Assembly: GCA_034190875.2 (NCBI GenBank)
Contig: CM067358.1
Location: forward strand, 43,475,219-43,539,218
Length of the DNA: 64,000 nt
Source of the DNA: Urechis unicinctus
Lineage: Eukaryota; Annelida; Polychaeta; Xenopneusta; Urechidae
Direction: 5' to 3'
Part shown: one piece after another, positions 1-12,029 of the stretch
How the letters are laid out: each line of letters starts with the position of its first letter
Numbering within the stretch: position 1 is the stretch's first letter
The notes under the pieces: model-generated
What the model was told of the DNA's origin: nothing
Databases searched by the model: none
Seen by the model: only the letters and a program-made list of their open reading frames with translations
Program-made: the position numbers and the translations under genes

Positions 1-600
1 ATCGAATATGTGAAAAACTAGTATCTCGAATAACTCCGTTAATAATGGTCGGATGGTTACATAATTAGCACCATTGTGTAGCTCATTCTAATTGCAAACT
101 TTTTTAATGTTATAAGTGGCCATCCAACCAACGGTTTTCCCAAGCGCCTAAGGTCGAAAAAAGGTGTATCGGTCCAAATGGCAACATAAGTTTCATGAAT
201 GCAATTTTTTATTTCGCGATACAGGTCGCAATTTTTGAAATTTTCCAATTTTTTCATCACCAATCGCTAGGCGGCAATGATGCGCAGAACCGAGAGGTTT
301 TGTTTTGACCTTGACCCTAAAAGTAAGGTCAAGGTCATCGAATAAGTGAAAAACTAGTATCTCGAATAACTCCGTTAATAATGGTCGGATTGTTTAAAAC
401 TTTACACGGTCGTGTAGCTCATTCTAATTGCAAACTTTTTCTTATGACATACATGGCAATCGCACAGACGGTTTTTCCAAGCGCCTAAGGTTGAAAAAAA
501 GTGGTATCGGTCCAAACGGCAACATAAGTTTCATGAACATGTTTAGCCCTACAAGACGTCTGAGTAGACGTCTTACTTTCTCAGAAAACGACGCAAAGAA
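1..600 (+). repeat. Dispersed repeat family R1, two tandem units
   Basis: Two units about 337 bp apart carry the same text: a pair of inverted TGACCTTGACC / GGTCAAGGTCA arms, then CTAGTATCTCGAATAACTCC, then CCCAAGCGCCTAAGGTCGAA, then GGTCCAAATGGCAACATAAG. The same order recurs at about 2330-3290, 3765-4110, 8630-8905, 19680-20190 and, inverted, 23485-23890. No credible coding frame is seen. Several copies end at a CTTGGCGAATGCG terminus. The family is unidentified. Confidence 0.8.
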
Positions 601-620
601 AAAGAATTGAGATCGATTCG
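545..620 (-). mobile_element. Helitron-like 3' terminus
   Basis: A hairpin with 9-bp arms AAGACGTCT / AGACGTCTT and a 4-nt loop lies next to TAGCCCTAC. Read on the minus strand it is hairpin, about eight bases, then CTAA, which matches the known Helitron 3' end (hairpin then CTRR). A similar end lies at 18568-18650 (-) and another at 54985-55021 (+), where it ends CTAG before T. The 5' end and any Rep/helicase gene are not visible. Confidence 0.4.
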
Positions 621-839
621 AGTTTTTATTGTTTTTTAATATTTTATTTTTATATCAAATGCAACATTTAAATCAGTATTTACAAACTTGTCAAAACATA
701 CAAATTTTCATGATCCTTGACACTCTCCAACTTGTAGTTTCTATTATTCTATTTCTATTCATATGGTCCTTTACATTGACCTTCTTTGACGGCAAACGGT
801 CTTCATGCAGAACAGAACATCACTTCCTTCTTGTTGTCA

Positions 840-2020
840 TGTGAAAGCCATTCGCGTTTTTCTCCTCCATTAATTAACCAGACAGGATTCCAGCGTCTGC
901 AGCGCTTCTCTTTTTCATACAGTGCTCTCTGAGCTTTTCGTTCTCTTCAAATTTGCGTTTCAGAACCGTGAACATAACGCCACATCGACATCTTCAGAAA
1001 TTGTGCACTGTTGAAAAATCACATGCCCCATAATAGGCTTGCTTACCGACTGCTTGGAAGTCAACTCGCAAGAAACGCTTTAAGAAAACATGCCACGCGC
1101 GTTACGTAAGTCTTACAACTAACTGTTGGTGGGCCTATCGTTAAATGCGCACTGCAATCACAAAGCAGACGCGAAAGAAAAGTCACGAGGAGCGCGCGAA
1201 GGAAAAGTAGTTACATAAAATTTGTCAACAGGCAGGAAATGGGGAGATTCGTTGATTCGTTGTTGCCAAGTAACCGTTCGACTTATTCAGGTCAGTAGGT
1301 GCATGTTGTATTTAGATATGAGAGTCTGCCATTAGATAGCTTGGGAGGGAGTGGAGTGGGCTATTGTTCATGTTCTTGTCTTCACGCCAGATATCGTGAT
1401 GGGTCCAAAATATAACACCAACTGCAACCAGCTGATCCCTGATCTATGGATTATAAAGTCCTCACAAACAATCGAGGCTAGTTAGTTGTAATAGTTTTTA
1501 TGTGAGCCCATCTATGCCATCAGTTTATTCAACAGTGTACATACTATGGGTCAATTAATTACGTCAGACATGATAGTATACAGCCGAGAAGTTTCTTATT
1601 TCATGTGTTTGTCGGGTTTATGGTTCAAGCGGTGCTCAATCACGCGATTCCCGCTGCTGTTGTAATGAACTGGGTGCGTCGTGTTAGCGCGGAAAAAATC
1701 TACACGCCAGCCGGGCGGCTAGTTGTGATTATTTACCCGCCCGACTCAAATTTCACCCGCCATTGGCAGGCGGGCGGGTGGTAATTTCGAGCCCTGTACA
1801 TGTGCCGCGCGACCGGGTATGTTTTTTCGGCCTCTCGTCTTGTACGACGGTTTATACATTCGCATTATACCTTGTACGACGGGGTATACTTTTTGCCATT
1901 CTCAACTTGTTCAACAGGTACGGGTTTTCGAGGTCCCGCGGCACACCCCTATCCGAGTTAGGGTCAAGTGCCCCCCCCCCCCCCAGGATGCTACAGCAAT
2001 GCAAATGAGGCGGCGGTAAA
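840..2020 (+). repeat. Repeat block R2, paralogous to AS3MT intron 1
   Basis: This block matches 47930-50170 in the same order: a segment with GGCTTGCTTACCGAC, then TTGTTGCCAAG and CCATTAGATAGCTTGGGAGG, then TCGGGTTTATGGTTCAAGCG. The later copy carries an extra 0.9 kb element absent here. The right end merges with a poly-C-ended element (see 1795-1985). No gene is seen. Confidence 0.7.
1795..1985 (-). mobile_element. Poly-G/C-ended repeat element, truncated copy
   Basis: Repeated TTGTACGACGG motifs (reverse of CCGTCGTACAA) and a GTGCCGCGCGACC block precede AGTG and a run of about 14 C. The same parts make up the full copy at 11684-12003 and shorter pieces near 50170-50520 and 51180-51300. 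This copy has only one homopolymer end. Confidence 0.55.
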
Positions 2021-2329
2021 TCATGCGACACAATATGTTTTCAAAATGGCGGTCATGGTATCTTGACTGTTCGGAAATGATGTATCGATGGCATTTCTTG
2101 AAGAATAGCGTCGGGTTGGGGTAATTTTTTTTGCGCGTAGGGACTGTTTGTAGTACAGGCTCTTGATATATGTTATTTTTTGGATGCGTAATTGAGCACC
2201 CAAATGCGTAAGGCCACCAACTTTTTCTTTAATGAAGCGCTCAAACCGTCGTATCGTAACGGTATAAATTCATGTTACCGTTATGACCGGAGCTAGAACA
2301 TGTTGAGCGCCTCAAAGTTATCATTTTTT

Positions 2330-3290
2330 GTGATCCGGGATACAGGTAGCAATATTGCAAATTTTTTTAATATTTTTTTCGCCAATCGTTAGGTGGCAAT
2401 AATGCGCAGAACCGAGAGGTTTGGTTTTGACCTTGACCGAAAACTAAGTTCAAGGTCATCGAATAAGTGAAAATCTAGAATCTCCAATAGCTCCTTTTAT
2501 AATGGTCGGATCGTTACAAAGTTTACACCATTTTGTAGCTTATTCCAATTGCAAACGTTTGCTAATGACATGTGTGGCCATCCAACCAACGGTTTTCCCA
2601 AGTGCCTTTTTTATTTGTTTTGCGATACAGGTCGCAATTTTCAAAATATTTCAGATTTTTTTTTAAATGGTTGGGAGCAATTATGCGCAGAACCGAGAGG
2701 GTTTGTTTTGACCTTGACCCAAAACTAAGGTCAAGGTCATCGAATATGTGAAAAACTAGTATCTCGAATAACTCCGTTAATATTGGTCAGATCGTTACGT
2801 AATATACACCATTGTAGCTCATTCTAATTGCAAACTTTTTCTAATGACATATGTGGCCATCCAACTAACGGTTTTCCCAAGCGCCTAAGGTCGAAAAAAG
2901 GTGGTATCGGTCCAAATGGCAACATAAGTTGCATGAATATGTTGATCCGCGATACAGGTAGCAATTTTGCAAATTTTTTTCTTTTTTTTTCTTCAATCGT
3001 TAGGCGGCAATGATGCGTAGAACCGAGAGAATTTGTTTTGACCTTGACCAAAAATTAAGGTCAAGGTCATCGAAAAAGTAAAAAACTAATATCTCGAATA
3101 ACTCCGTTAATAATGGTCGGATTGTTACAAAATTTACACATTTGTGTACCTTATTCTAATTGCAAACTATTACTAATTATATTTAGGGCCATACAACCAT
3201 ATGTTTTCCCAAGCGCCTAAGGTCGAAAAATCGTGGTATCAGTCCAAATGGCAACAAAAGTTTCATGAATATTACGAACGCTTATAAAAC
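2330..3290 (+). repeat. Repeat family R1, about three tandem units
   Basis: Three successive units begin with a GATACAGGT...GCAATTTT lead, then GCAGAACCGAGAG and the inverted TGACCTTGACC / GGTCAAGGTCA arms, then the TCGAATAACTCCGTTAAT core. Spacing is about 300 bp. No gene is seen. Confidence 0.75.
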
Positions 3291-3639
3291 AGTCAATACA
3301 TGTCCTATGGTACTAAAATTGGTTTACATGTTCTCCTAGACATACTAAGACGTATCCTTAAATATTGTGGATGTCAATGACGTCACTACCGGTTACGATA
3401 GCCTTGCCTCGATCCTTGATATCATCCTAACGTATGGTGGGACTTTAAAAAGATTTATAGTAACTTGTCGCATGATTTATTGGCCAACTGTTCATATCAA
3501 TTGTCATGATGAAATATGCATATTTCGCCCCGTAGCCCCCACTCGAAAAATTGATGACCATGATTACTTAGGTAATTTTTGGCCTATTTTGGTCAATTGT
3601 GGCCCGGTTCTGAAATTGTTGCAATTATTTGGATGCAGT

Positions 3640-4110
3640 TCGCCAAGTTCCCACATGGCTCTCATGGGCCTCTTGTTAACTTGGCGAATTCGCATTCGCC
3701 AAGTTATCTCGGTCAGTCGTCTTTGTGGCTATGTATCTTTGTTTGAATGTATGTTTGTTAACATTTGGTTGATCCGTGATACAGGTAGCAATTTTTAAAA
3801 AAATTCTTCAATCATTAGGCGTCAATAATGCGCAGAACCGAGAGTTTTTGTTTTGACCTTGATTTGAAACTAGATCAAGGTCATCGTATAAGTGAAAAAC
3901 TAGTATCTCAAATCACTCCGTTAATAAGGATTGGATTGTTACACAATTGAAATCATTGTGTAGCTCATTCTAATTGGAAACTTTTTCTTAATATATATTA
4001 GGGCATCAAACCAACTGTTTTCCCAAGCGCCCTAGGTCGAAAAATCGTGGCATTGGTCCAAATGGCAAGATAAGTTTCATGAATATTTTGAGCGCCTGTA
4101 AAACCACCAA
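3640..4110 (+). repeat. R1 unit with palindromic CTTGGCGAAT terminus
   Basis: A palindrome with 12-bp arms AACTTGGCGAAT / ATTCGCCAAGTT lies at about 3677-3704, followed by an R1 unit. The same terminal motif flanks R1 units near 7722, 19570, 19743, 23757, 23820 and 23990. It probably marks the ends of two units joined head to head. Confidence 0.6.
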
Positions 4111-4784
4111 TACATTTCCGATGGTAATATAAATTGGGTCACTTGTACTCCGTGAAAGCAATTTATTGGCTTATTATCGTCTGAACGTAAACAGAATGAT
4201 ACAGCGCGTATCTAATCCGCAAATGTTATTGATATTGGTTGCCTCACTTCTGGTTTCGAACGAATCAATGTTATAACGAGGCTGAAAGCTGAAGTTATTG
4301 CGTCGTTTATCCGTTGTTTTTGGTCGTATTATGATTTTTTTAGCACTCGAAGGAGGCCCATTCAATTCTGATCATAGGACTATATATTTGCTACTCTAAA
4401 TACCCGACAGTCTTCTCACAAAGTAAGCTTAAAGTGTCTCTTTGTTCACTATTACATATTCCACCTCCTTATAATATATCATAAGAAAAAGAAATTAAGT
4501 TGCAAAGAAGCGACATATGACCATGAACAAATGGAACTATATGCACAACAATTACTTATCCTATGAAAATATCATCACTTAAATGTATATAACGGATTGT
4601 TTGCTTGAAATGCAAAACTGGATTCAACTGATTGTATTGCCATAAAGCAGCATCTCTTATTGCTTTATTTGATTGCCGAAGTATAACAATCGCAATTGCC
4701 CCTCGATTTAACTGAATTCATAGATATGACACCCGGAACTCCCTAAGCTTAACCGATGGTGTTTGTTTAAAGGTGACATCTCAC

Positions 4785-5081
4785 CTGGAAGATAGAACAT
4801 ATCTTCTTAACCTCTTCCACCAGTGGAACCAGTTCTGGCGAGGTAACAACAAATTTGCTCTGACATTCCATCACATGATGATGAAGTTAATCTGATAAAA
4901 GCAACAAGGACGTTAGCTATCGTGACAACATAATGTATGGCCATAGCAATGACAGGTACACCCCTTACTTACTTCATGATATTAACTGACTTGATGAACG
5001 TATAAAGCACCCCTGACCTGACTTGTAGGTGGGATTGCAGGCCGTCATAACGGCGCCTATAGCCATCAACGCGAATGTTAC
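4785..5081 (-). pseudogene. 4CL-like copy D: exon 3 and end of exon 2
   Basis: A 107-bp stretch at 4785-4891 matches exon 3 of the 4CL-like genes in the window, at the same length and with a GT donor (CAG|GTGAGA on the minus strand). The last roughly 64 bp of exon 2, encoding the ...AIGAVMTACNPTYKS end, lie at 5018-5081. After that the sequence leaves the gene. One unit of the 84-bp intron repeat and the preceding flank are also shared with copies A and C. No other exon is found, so this is a dead fragment from the segmental duplication that built the cluster. Confidence 0.75.
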
Positions 5082-5459
5082 GAATGTTCGATGCTCAATT
5101 AACAACTTTTCACCCGGATCTGCTCCAGCTCGTAGTACCAGGTGCGTTTTAAACTATTTATAAAGTCATGATCAAGTGATTTTATGCTGACATTAGCAGA
5201 TTCTACAGCCTTCATCATTGTGCTTCCATGATTTCAATGTCGGTGAGCGCAAAATGTGATCTAAAACTACCAAAATGGTAGAGATGTAGGTTTTCAGCTT
5301 GCAAGAAAAATCGATCCGCGATCGAACTTACCATTGCGGTTCCGTCCATGAAGCGCGTGACCTTGAACTGAACCTATTGCCAAAAGATCATCACCTCGTG
5401 GGACATACGCTGTTGTGGCATGTTGTGAAATAAGGCGGGTTTTCTGATAGGTCTGATAC
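5082..5459. other. No gene seen
   Basis: Single-copy-looking sequence between the copy D fragment and the AT microsatellite. The long minus-strand frame that runs through here is an artefact of the adjoining (AT)n tract. Confidence 0.5.
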
Positions 5460-5736
<277 letters not shown>

Positions 5737-8009
5737 TATAGTTTATATCAACTATATATATATGGCCTGGTGCGTTATATGAATTGCAGCTTATACAAAA
5801 TGTATACATATAGATATGTATATATCTGTTCACATATATATAGAATATATAATCAATATAAATATGTATACATACATATAGGTGTTTATATCTATATACA
5901 TATATTTCCATATAGAGAGAGAAATGCAAATAAACAGTTTGCTTCATGTCAACTGCAGGCTTTTGGACGTTTTCTATAGTTCATCTGGCCTGGTGCGATT
6001 TCGATCATTAAGTAAAGAATGACTGCAGCTTTGTAAGACGTGAGTGTGATGTCACGTATCAATGTCTGATTGAGCCGCCCTGAGGCTACAATTCGAGCGG
6101 CAAGAGAGAGTCCTCCCTCCCTCGAGGACCGAACTTCAACTTAAACCGATCAAGTTATCTTATATATATATAAGAGAGAGCGCTCCCTCCCTCGATGCTC
6201 ATCAAACCACAGACGTCGTTACGAACCATATCGGTCGAGTGTTATTTAAGTTTTTCAGGGAACAAACATGATTTGATTGTAGCAGTTATGAACCAAACGA
6301 TATATTGTTCAATTTGAATGACAACTTGGATAAGTTGGGAAAAGCAACTCGTTGAGGAACAACTTACAAGAATAAAATGAGACGGCGATCGCATTTATTT
6401 TTTTAATGTAAAGAAAAACAATTCAATTTCAACAGTAAGGAATCGAAATATTTGACACTTCGAAGTTATATTGTTTTTGAATAGCAATTTACTTAGAAAG
6501 ACAACTAACAAGAAATTAGATAACAGGGTAAGCACGTTTATCGTTTTATATGCAGGTGCACTGTAGTTCGCTGTCAAGGTAGAAAGACACTATTCTCGTG
6601 GCAAAAAAATATACATATCACTTATCGTACTCACATTCTTGGTGGCATAGCATTAATATATCGGGATCAACACCATCGATTCATAATTTATTGTCATGTG
6701 AATCTTGAGAAGAAGGATTATTATATGGTGCTAAAGATAAAATGAAAATCAAGAAGTTTGAATTCGTCATGATATATGGCTAACTCAAAAGTTTAAAGAA
6801 CCTTAAATGGAAAAATCAAACGTCGAAAAAATGTAAGCAGAAAACATCCAATCAAGCCATACACTCCCTCCTTACTCCCCCCCCAACAGCAAAAACAGAA
6901 AGCACTTTTTGTTAGATTTAATGATCTATTATTGTATTTTCATTGTGAACAATACAGACTCGTCATTAGTAAATTCAAGTCAAACAGCATCAACATATAA
7001 GATTAACTTTAGTTTCGAGTTGTGAGTAAATAGCAGCAGGTTTTTACCAGGTTCTGTTGAAACCCAAACAACCAGAATTTGCGCCCTATGGAGCAGCTCC
7101 AGCATATTTTAAGACCAAACTTTGCCAGTACTGGGTATTCTATCGCCAGGTTAAAGATATTTGCACTTATGTGCATGACAAATTACCATATAATTCATTA
7201 CCATTTATGATTTACTGCAGATCACTCACACCCGATAATTAAAAAAGTCGGTGCATTGCAATGCAATGGAATACACATACGTGAATGCCTGGATGGCAGC
7301 CATCATTGTGGAATGTGTATGAACAACACCTTTAGGTCTGCCAGTTGTTCCCGACGAGAAGAAGAGGAAACACATGTCCTCCTCTGAGTTCACGTGAACT
7401 CTCGGAGCAGGAGGCCCGTCATAACGTAGTAGCTGTTCATAATATGTAAAGTCTCCAGGCTGGTCACCGTTGGCTATGACAGTCTGCAGCGAGGGAAGAG
7501 AGAGGCATAATTACATGTTGACAATCAGTTATATTTCAGTATTTTCTTTACTCAAAGTGAAACACCGAATGTATGTGTTCTATGGCACCTGCCACCCATG
7601 TTCTAAACTAAAAGAATGTGGTCAGTAAGATTTTTATAACAAGCCTCTGGTTATAAATGAATTAATCATCAGATTCAGTGCATTTATGATCCAATGGATG
7701 ATACGTGAAGAGCAGCTTGTTAACTTGGCGAATGCATCTGCAGCTCGGTTGGGGAATCTAAATAAAGCAGTTATCAGCAGTTGTGAGCATGATCTTCGAT
7801 CTGATGAATGTGGTGACGAGAAAAGCCCAAAAAAACCTTGACTAGAGGAAAAAAAAATAAAAAAATACTGGCTAAACCAATATTTCCTCCAACTATCGTT
7901 GGAAGACATAATAAAATATGTGGTGCATTGCAATGCAATGGAATACGTGAACCCTGCATGGACTTTGGTCGCTTGGTGTAAGATGTGTGGGTGTTGTAGT
8001 CAACAGACT

Positions 8010-8620
8010 GGCGGTTTGAATATTATAATACACCGCACTCAGGGAATACAACCGAAAATCCATTGTGGCTTCCCATAGACTACGTGGACCTATCATTTTT
8101 TAAATTTCTGCTCATAGTACATACAGTCACACTGCACCATATTACCAAGTTTAGTTCAAAACTCAGTGGTCAAATTCTTTTTATGGAGGTTTGAATATTG
8201 TAATACACCGCACTCAGGGAATTTAACCTAAAATCCATTGTGGCTTCCCATAGACTACGTGGACCTATCATTTTTTAAATTTCTGCTCATAGTACATATA
8301 CCACTGCACCATATTACCAAGTTTAGTTCAAAACTCAGTGGTCAAATTCTTTTTATGGAGGTTTGAATATTGTAATACACCGCACTCAGGGAATACAACC
8401 GAAAATCCATCCATTGTGGCTTCTGCCATAGACATATACCACTGCACCATATTACCAAGTTTAGACCTAGCATTTTTTTTTTTCGAAATTTTCAGCTCAC
8501 AACCGAAAACATTGTGGCTTCCCATAGACTACGTGGACCTGCACCATAGTACATATACCACTGCACCATATTACCAAGTTTACTTAAAAACTCAGTGGTC
8601 AATTTTTTTATGGAGGTTTA
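8010..8620. repeat. Tandem repeat, about 172-175 bp unit
   Basis: The unit begins GGAGGTTTGAATATTGTAAT and contains CATTGTGGCTTCCCATAGAC and CCATATTACCAAGTTTAG. It starts near 8010, 8185 and 8357, and a rearranged last unit ends near 8612. It lies in intron 3 of copy A and is not seen in copies B or C. Confidence 0.8.
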
Positions 8621-8629
8621 CAAGGCGTC

Positions 8630-8905
8630 AATAATGCCCAGAACCGAGAGGTTTTGTTTCGATCTTGAACTGAAAATAAGGTCAAGGTCATCGAATAAGT
8701 GGAGAACTAGTATCTCGAATAACTCCGTTAATAACGATCGGACTGTAACATAATTTACATTATGTGCAGCTCTTTCTAATAGCAAACCTTTTCTAAATAT
8801 ATATGTGAACATCGAACCAACCCGGTCGAAAAATCGTGGTATCGGTCCAAATGACAATGTAAGTTTCATGAATATTTTGAGCGCCTATTAAACCGTCAAT
8901 ACATG
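8630..8905 (+). repeat. Repeat family R1 unit
   Basis: One unit with AGAACCGAGAGGTTTTG, GGTCAAGGTCATCG, CTAGTATCTCGAATAACTCC and GGTATCGGTCCAAATGACAA, in intron 3 of copy A. Confidence 0.75.
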
Positions 8906-9272
8906 TCTGATAATGATAAAAATTGGGTCACATGAACTCCGTGACATCTTAAGTCGGATCCGTAGATTTAATGAATGTCGATGACGTCACTTCCGGTCAC
9001 GAAATTATCAAACTTTTCAAAAACTGACATAAGTTCAATGCTTTTTCTATATATACTTAACCGTAGCAGGACGAACATTTCTGGCAGCTAATTTTCGATG
9101 CTAATAAAATCAGTTGATTAATCATAAAAATGAGCTAAGTTGTTGACATAATCAGTGCCAATCAAATCCGCAAATTTAATTGATATCGGCTGCCATTCTT
9201 CCGGTTTCGAACGAATCAAAGTTAAAACGGTGCTGAAATCTGAAGTTATCTAGACGTTTGTCCGTTGTTAAT

Positions 9273-9977
9273 TAGTCAAGGTCCCCTAGCCTGATGGCTG
9301 CGGGCGCTGTTTACATGTTACTGATATTCAATAGTCTCGCCTCCAGGTCTAGGCGAGCTTAATGTCTTGAACTGGACAGGCATCCCAGATTTGGGATACT
9401 CCAATCACAAGCCGTGTGTGTCTTTCGGTCACTCTAGGGTACTTTTGAGTCGTTGTCTCTCATTGGTTAGTTCTACAAGTTCCGAAGAACTTGTCCAACC
9501 GGACGAGTGATTTTTATGAGCCGGGCACACGTTCTACAACACTCTGATTTGTTGTTTCACACTGAGTGGCACCGTTAATCACGCAGTCGGCTAGAGAAGC
9601 AGACACACAACTGGTTATTTTTAACTGACTATTACGTAAACATGCTATCGTGCAGCTAAGCGATCGAAGCGCTTGTTGCGGTGCCAATTTGAACTTATGA
9701 GTCGCCCCGTAATTCCAGAAGACATTCAATGTGTTCTCATTGGACGCAGACCACTACATGTCCATGACGTCACATAGAACCGAGGGTGAGTATCACAAGA
9801 CAGTTACGCGCAATTAAGGTCAATACGCGGGTAAGGTCAACCTTTGCGTTGATTAGTCACGAAGATTAACGAACGTGTCTAATGAATATTCAGACGCGCC
9901 ATTTTAAGACCTTATCTTATCATAGACTCTAGGGCGAGAAGCGTAGCGGAACTCCAGGAGTCTGGGACGCAGACTAG
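9273..9977. mobile_element. hAT-like non-autonomous element (705 bp) with 8-bp TSD
   Basis: The element is flanked by perfect 8-bp direct repeats TTGTTAAT (9265-9272 and 9978-9985). Copies C and D show the surrounding sequence without the insert. The ends TAGTCAAGGTCCC and, inverted, TAGTCTGCGTCCC form an imperfect terminal inverted repeat. An 8-bp target duplication is the known signature of hAT transposons. No transposase frame is seen, so it is a MITE-type derivative. An isolated end of the same family lies at 56203-56235. Confidence 0.75.
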
Positions 9978-11089
9978 TTGTTAATGGTCGTATCGTAAAT
10001 TTGATTAGACGCAAATGATGCCCATTCAATTCTGAACGTAAAACTAAAATTCTCTGCTTTAAATACCCGTTTTCTCACATCGGGTGTCACATCTGCTCGC
10101 TCTTTATTGGTTTGTTAACAACAGCCGAGTTATTGCCCTGAACAAAAGCCGCCTCTGCCCTCTGCTCGCCTTAGGGCAAGTAGTCATGTAATGTACGCTG
10201 CGGTACTATTTTAATATACTAAGCATCTCGACATATGACCATGAACAACTGGAACTATTTGCACAATAAACACTTATGCTATGGAGATATTGTCACTTCA
10301 ATAAATGTCAAGGATTATTTGATTGAAATGCAAAACTGGATTTAACTGATGGTATTGACATAAAGCAGCAACTCCTATTAGTTAATTTGATTGCCCAAAT
10401 ATATTAGCTGCGTTTGCACCCGGATATAACTGATTGTATTGGCATAAAGCAGCATCTCTTTTAGATTTATTTGATTGCCGAAGTATAACAGTCGCAATTG
10501 AACCTCGATTTAACTGATTTCATAGGTATGACACCCGGAACTCCCTAAGCTTAACCGATGGTGTTTGTTTGAATGTGACATCTCACCTGGATGATAGAAC
10601 ATATCTTCTTAACCTCTTTCACCAGTGGAACCAGTTCTGGCGAGGTAACAACAAATTTGCTCTGGCATTCCATCACGTGATGATGAAGTTCATCTGATAA
10701 AAGCAACAAGGATGTTAGCTATCGTGACACCAAAATGTATGGCCATAGCAATGACAGGTACGCCCCTTACTTCATGATATCAACTGCCTTGATGAACGTA
10801 TAAAGCACTCCTGACCTGACTTGTACGTGGGATTGCAGGCCGTCATAACGGCGCCTATAGCCATCAACGCGAATGTTACAACTGGTGTCTCAATCGAGTT
10901 GGGCGCAAATATCAAGACGATGTCTCCCTGTCTGACTCCCATGCTCCATAGAGCTCCAGCAACACGCTTCACATCCGTGAGGAATTGTCGAAATCCGAGA
11001 GACCGACCAGACGGCCACTCGATCTGAATGAAAAACGAACGTGAATACTTATATGCACATTGCACTTATACCTTACGACACAGATCCAG

Positions 11090-11225
11090 ACAAACTCACA
11101 TACGCTAAAATTCACATTCTCATTCATACATACTCGTACACACACAACACCCGTACACGCACATGTCATGCACATACCTAGCCCCAAGCACATACACACG
11201 AATAGTACATACACAAACGCGCTAA
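11090..11225. repeat. CA/TG-rich microsatellite in intron 1 of copy A
   Basis: Degenerate CACA/CATAC tract. It corresponds to the TGTG-rich tract at about 22165-22290 in copy B. Confidence 0.7.
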
Positions 11226-11682
11226 CTTGCATTCACGGCGCCATTAGAAGTTGCACTTTTTTGGAAAAAAAATGGATGATTTCTGAGTTGAGGTACAGAC
11301 CCTTATCTGATTACAAGTTGCTTTATTAATGACAAACTTACCAGTGCTGTTCGATCAACAAAGCGAGAAGCCATAATCTCTATCCATTTCCACATATCGA
11401 CTCCCTCAGGAGTATACACGGGACTGAGTTTACTCCGTAACGGCATGCTGATATCCGATGTGACTAATGTATCAGTCTGAAGCTCCCTTTAGCACTCGTA
11501 AGGTCGACTGCAATGGTTGGCCGATTGGATAGTGCGTTAGTTAAAAAACTTAACTGGAGTTGCGAACGCTATTTATCATCGTTAAGTTTTACGCCTTAAA
11601 GAGTGTACTTTGTATTTACAGCCCAAAGTGCTGAATGGATTACCAACCTTCCACGCCACCGCCTTCGCACAGGCTCTCCATC

Positions 11683-11683
<1 letters not shown>

Positions 11684-11720
<37 letters not shown>

Positions 11721-12003
11721 AGGGGTGGGGGGGCACTTGGCCTTATTCTGGATAGGGGTGTGCCGCGGGACCTCAAAAACCCGTACCCGTCGTACAATGT
11801 CAAAATGGCCAAAAAAGCATACCCGTCGTACAAGGTATTGTGCGAATGTATAACCCGTCATACACATTGAACCTGAAAAACATACCCCGTCGTACAAGTA
11901 TGAGGCCCAAAATCCCGTCGTACAAGTCGAGAGGCCCAAAAAGCATACCCCGTCGCGCGGCACATATATACTACCTCTATACACTTAAGTGCCCCCCCCC
12001 CCC
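11684..12003 (+). mobile_element. Poly-G/poly-C-ended foldback element
   Basis: The left end is a run of about 36 G, then TAGGGGTGGGGGGGCACTTGG. The right end is ACTTAAGTG followed by about 13 C, so the ends are inverted (Gn-GCACTT / AAGTGC-Cn). Direct repeats CAGGCTCTCCAT flank it at 11670-11681 and 12003-12014. Inside are about six copies of CCCGTCGTACAAG, each followed by CATACC-like text, and a CCCCGTCGCGCGGCACAT block near the right end. No coding capacity is seen; the Gly- or Pro-rich frames here only read the homopolymers. The element family is unidentified. Confidence 0.7.
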
Positions 12004-12029
12004 AGGCTCTCCATACCTCCTTCATTGTC

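Larger units (their letters stand above)
7070..11446 (-). pseudogene. 4CL-like acyl-CoA synthetase copy A, exons 1-4 then truncated
   Basis: Exon 1 (11342-11446) starts with ATG and encodes 35 residues beginning MPLRSKLSPV and ending RFVDRTAL, followed by a GTAAG donor. Exon 2 (10816-11023), exon 3 (10587-10693) and exon 4 (7281-7483) have the same lengths as in copy B (208, 107, 203 nt) and stay open. Exon 4 holds the P-loop motif SSGTTGRPKGV. After exon 4 the sequence jumps into intron 5 and a decayed piece of exon 6 (about 7070-7165), then straight to the 3' flank, so exon 5 and exons 7-11 are gone. The lost part includes the (Y)GYGMTE region and the C-terminal lysine domain. If transcribed it could give only an N-terminal fragment. 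The exon 4 end reads AAIQAFT where copy B has ATSLTFA, so the copies are not recent. Confidence 0.85.

Noticed and set aside
3367-3798. 143-residue plus-strand frame
   Set aside because: It runs across R1 repeat text and the CTTGGCGAAT palindrome and has no protein-like motif.
11582-11984. Poly-Gly and poly-Pro frames
   Set aside because: They read the poly-G/poly-C end of the element at 11684-12003.
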